Of a DNA stretch of 51,915 bases, positions 51,793-51,915 are shown in pieces. Position 1 is the first letter of the stretch, and each line of letters opens with the position of its first letter. Origin of the DNA: Bacteroidales bacterium (GTDB taxonomy: Bacteria; Bacteroidota; Bacteroidia; Bacteroidales; UBA4181); the NCBI GenBank assembly GCA_031275285.1, contig JAISOY010000170.1, forward strand, positions 1-51,915. The letters are read 5' to 3'. A program made the position numbers and the translations under genes. Below the pieces are notes generated by a model. The model had not been told where the DNA came from. It ran no database searches and saw only the letters and a program-made list of their open reading frames with translations.

Positions 51793-51915
51793 TTATCCAA
51801 ATTTTATATCCAACTGATTTTGGTAATCATTTATATAAATCTGTCCTTTTTGCACTAAAGCGAAGATGATCTGTAAAAGCTTATTTCTTACATTGTTAAT
51901 TATCAATTTGATTTT
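51793..51915 (-). mobile_element. IS110-like transposase, C-terminal end (partial)
   Basis: The last 40 codons of a minus-strand frame that continues beyond the window, ending TAA at 51793-51795. The reading KLIINNVRNKLLQIIFALVQ then GQIYINDY resembles the extreme C-terminus of IS110/IS116/IS902-type transposases (NKLxxxxFAxVxxxxxY). The stop is just before an AT-rich spacer. If confirmed it is the only mobile-element gene in the window. Assignment rests on a short fragment. Confidence 0.5.

Overview
The window is chromosomal DNA of a Bacteroidota member, most likely order Bacteroidales and probably anaerobic. The signs are: a SprA (type IX secretion, T9SS) gene next to ruvA; a T9SS type A sorting tail on a secreted CotH protein; BACON domains; promoters with the Bacteroidota -7 box TAnnTTTG; no Shine-Dalgarno dependence and several TTG starts; and an NfnAB-like ferredoxin/NAD(P)H pair. 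Species cannot be read from the sequence. One IS110-like transposase fragment lies at the right edge. I saw no CRISPR array, rRNA operon or prophage.

Layout. 1-8174 (all minus): 5' part of sprA, ruvA, a tricorn-like S41 protease preceded by a three-copy promoter-like tandem repeat, and a LytTR response regulator with two LytS-type sensors, one of which is a degenerate kinase. 8175-9672 (minus): an outer membrane beta-barrel and a CPBP membrane protease. 10257-15952 (plus): DUF177-rpmF-plsX-fabH (lipid synthesis block), tRNA-Leu(UAG), then the NfnAB-like pair. 16093-17866 (minus): a cupin and an MFS carrier. 18378-20154 (plus): an OmpH/Skp chaperone, a WbqC family protein and a VOC protein. 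dinB (minus) is followed by an ECF sigma factor with its membrane partner, an alpha/beta hydrolase carrying EF-hand loops, DUF4890 (minus), tex, proA and a UbiA-family prenyltransferase. 29526-37070 (plus): an M60-like metallopeptidase lipoprotein, CbpA/CbpM, a TauE/SafE permease and a GH92 mannosidase lipoprotein.

37082-42819 is the most interesting accessory block. A secreted CotH-kinase protein with a T9SS sorting tail is divergent from an operon of a lipoprotein, a small YD-repeat-like secreted protein, a VTC-type polyphosphate polymerase, a DUF4956 membrane protein and a DUF2490 outer membrane barrel. Read together these could be a trans-envelope system for making polyphosphate or modifying surface proteins. 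43194-46448 (minus) is a nucleotide-sugar operon with rfbA, rfbC and rfbD, but with a UDP-glucuronate decarboxylase where rfbB would be expected. 46583-49323 (minus) is rplM-rpsI-rpsB-tsf, followed by uvrB (plus).

Non-coding structure is unusually rich. Four copies of a conserved ~90-bp element (13470, 21411, 28031, 39161) lie 5' of genes, all in the same orientation. Two long palindromic MITE-like sequences (17956-18109 and 42852-43088), a perfect 11-bp-arm palindrome before the GH92 gene, and a compound hairpin before the hydrolase gene add to this.
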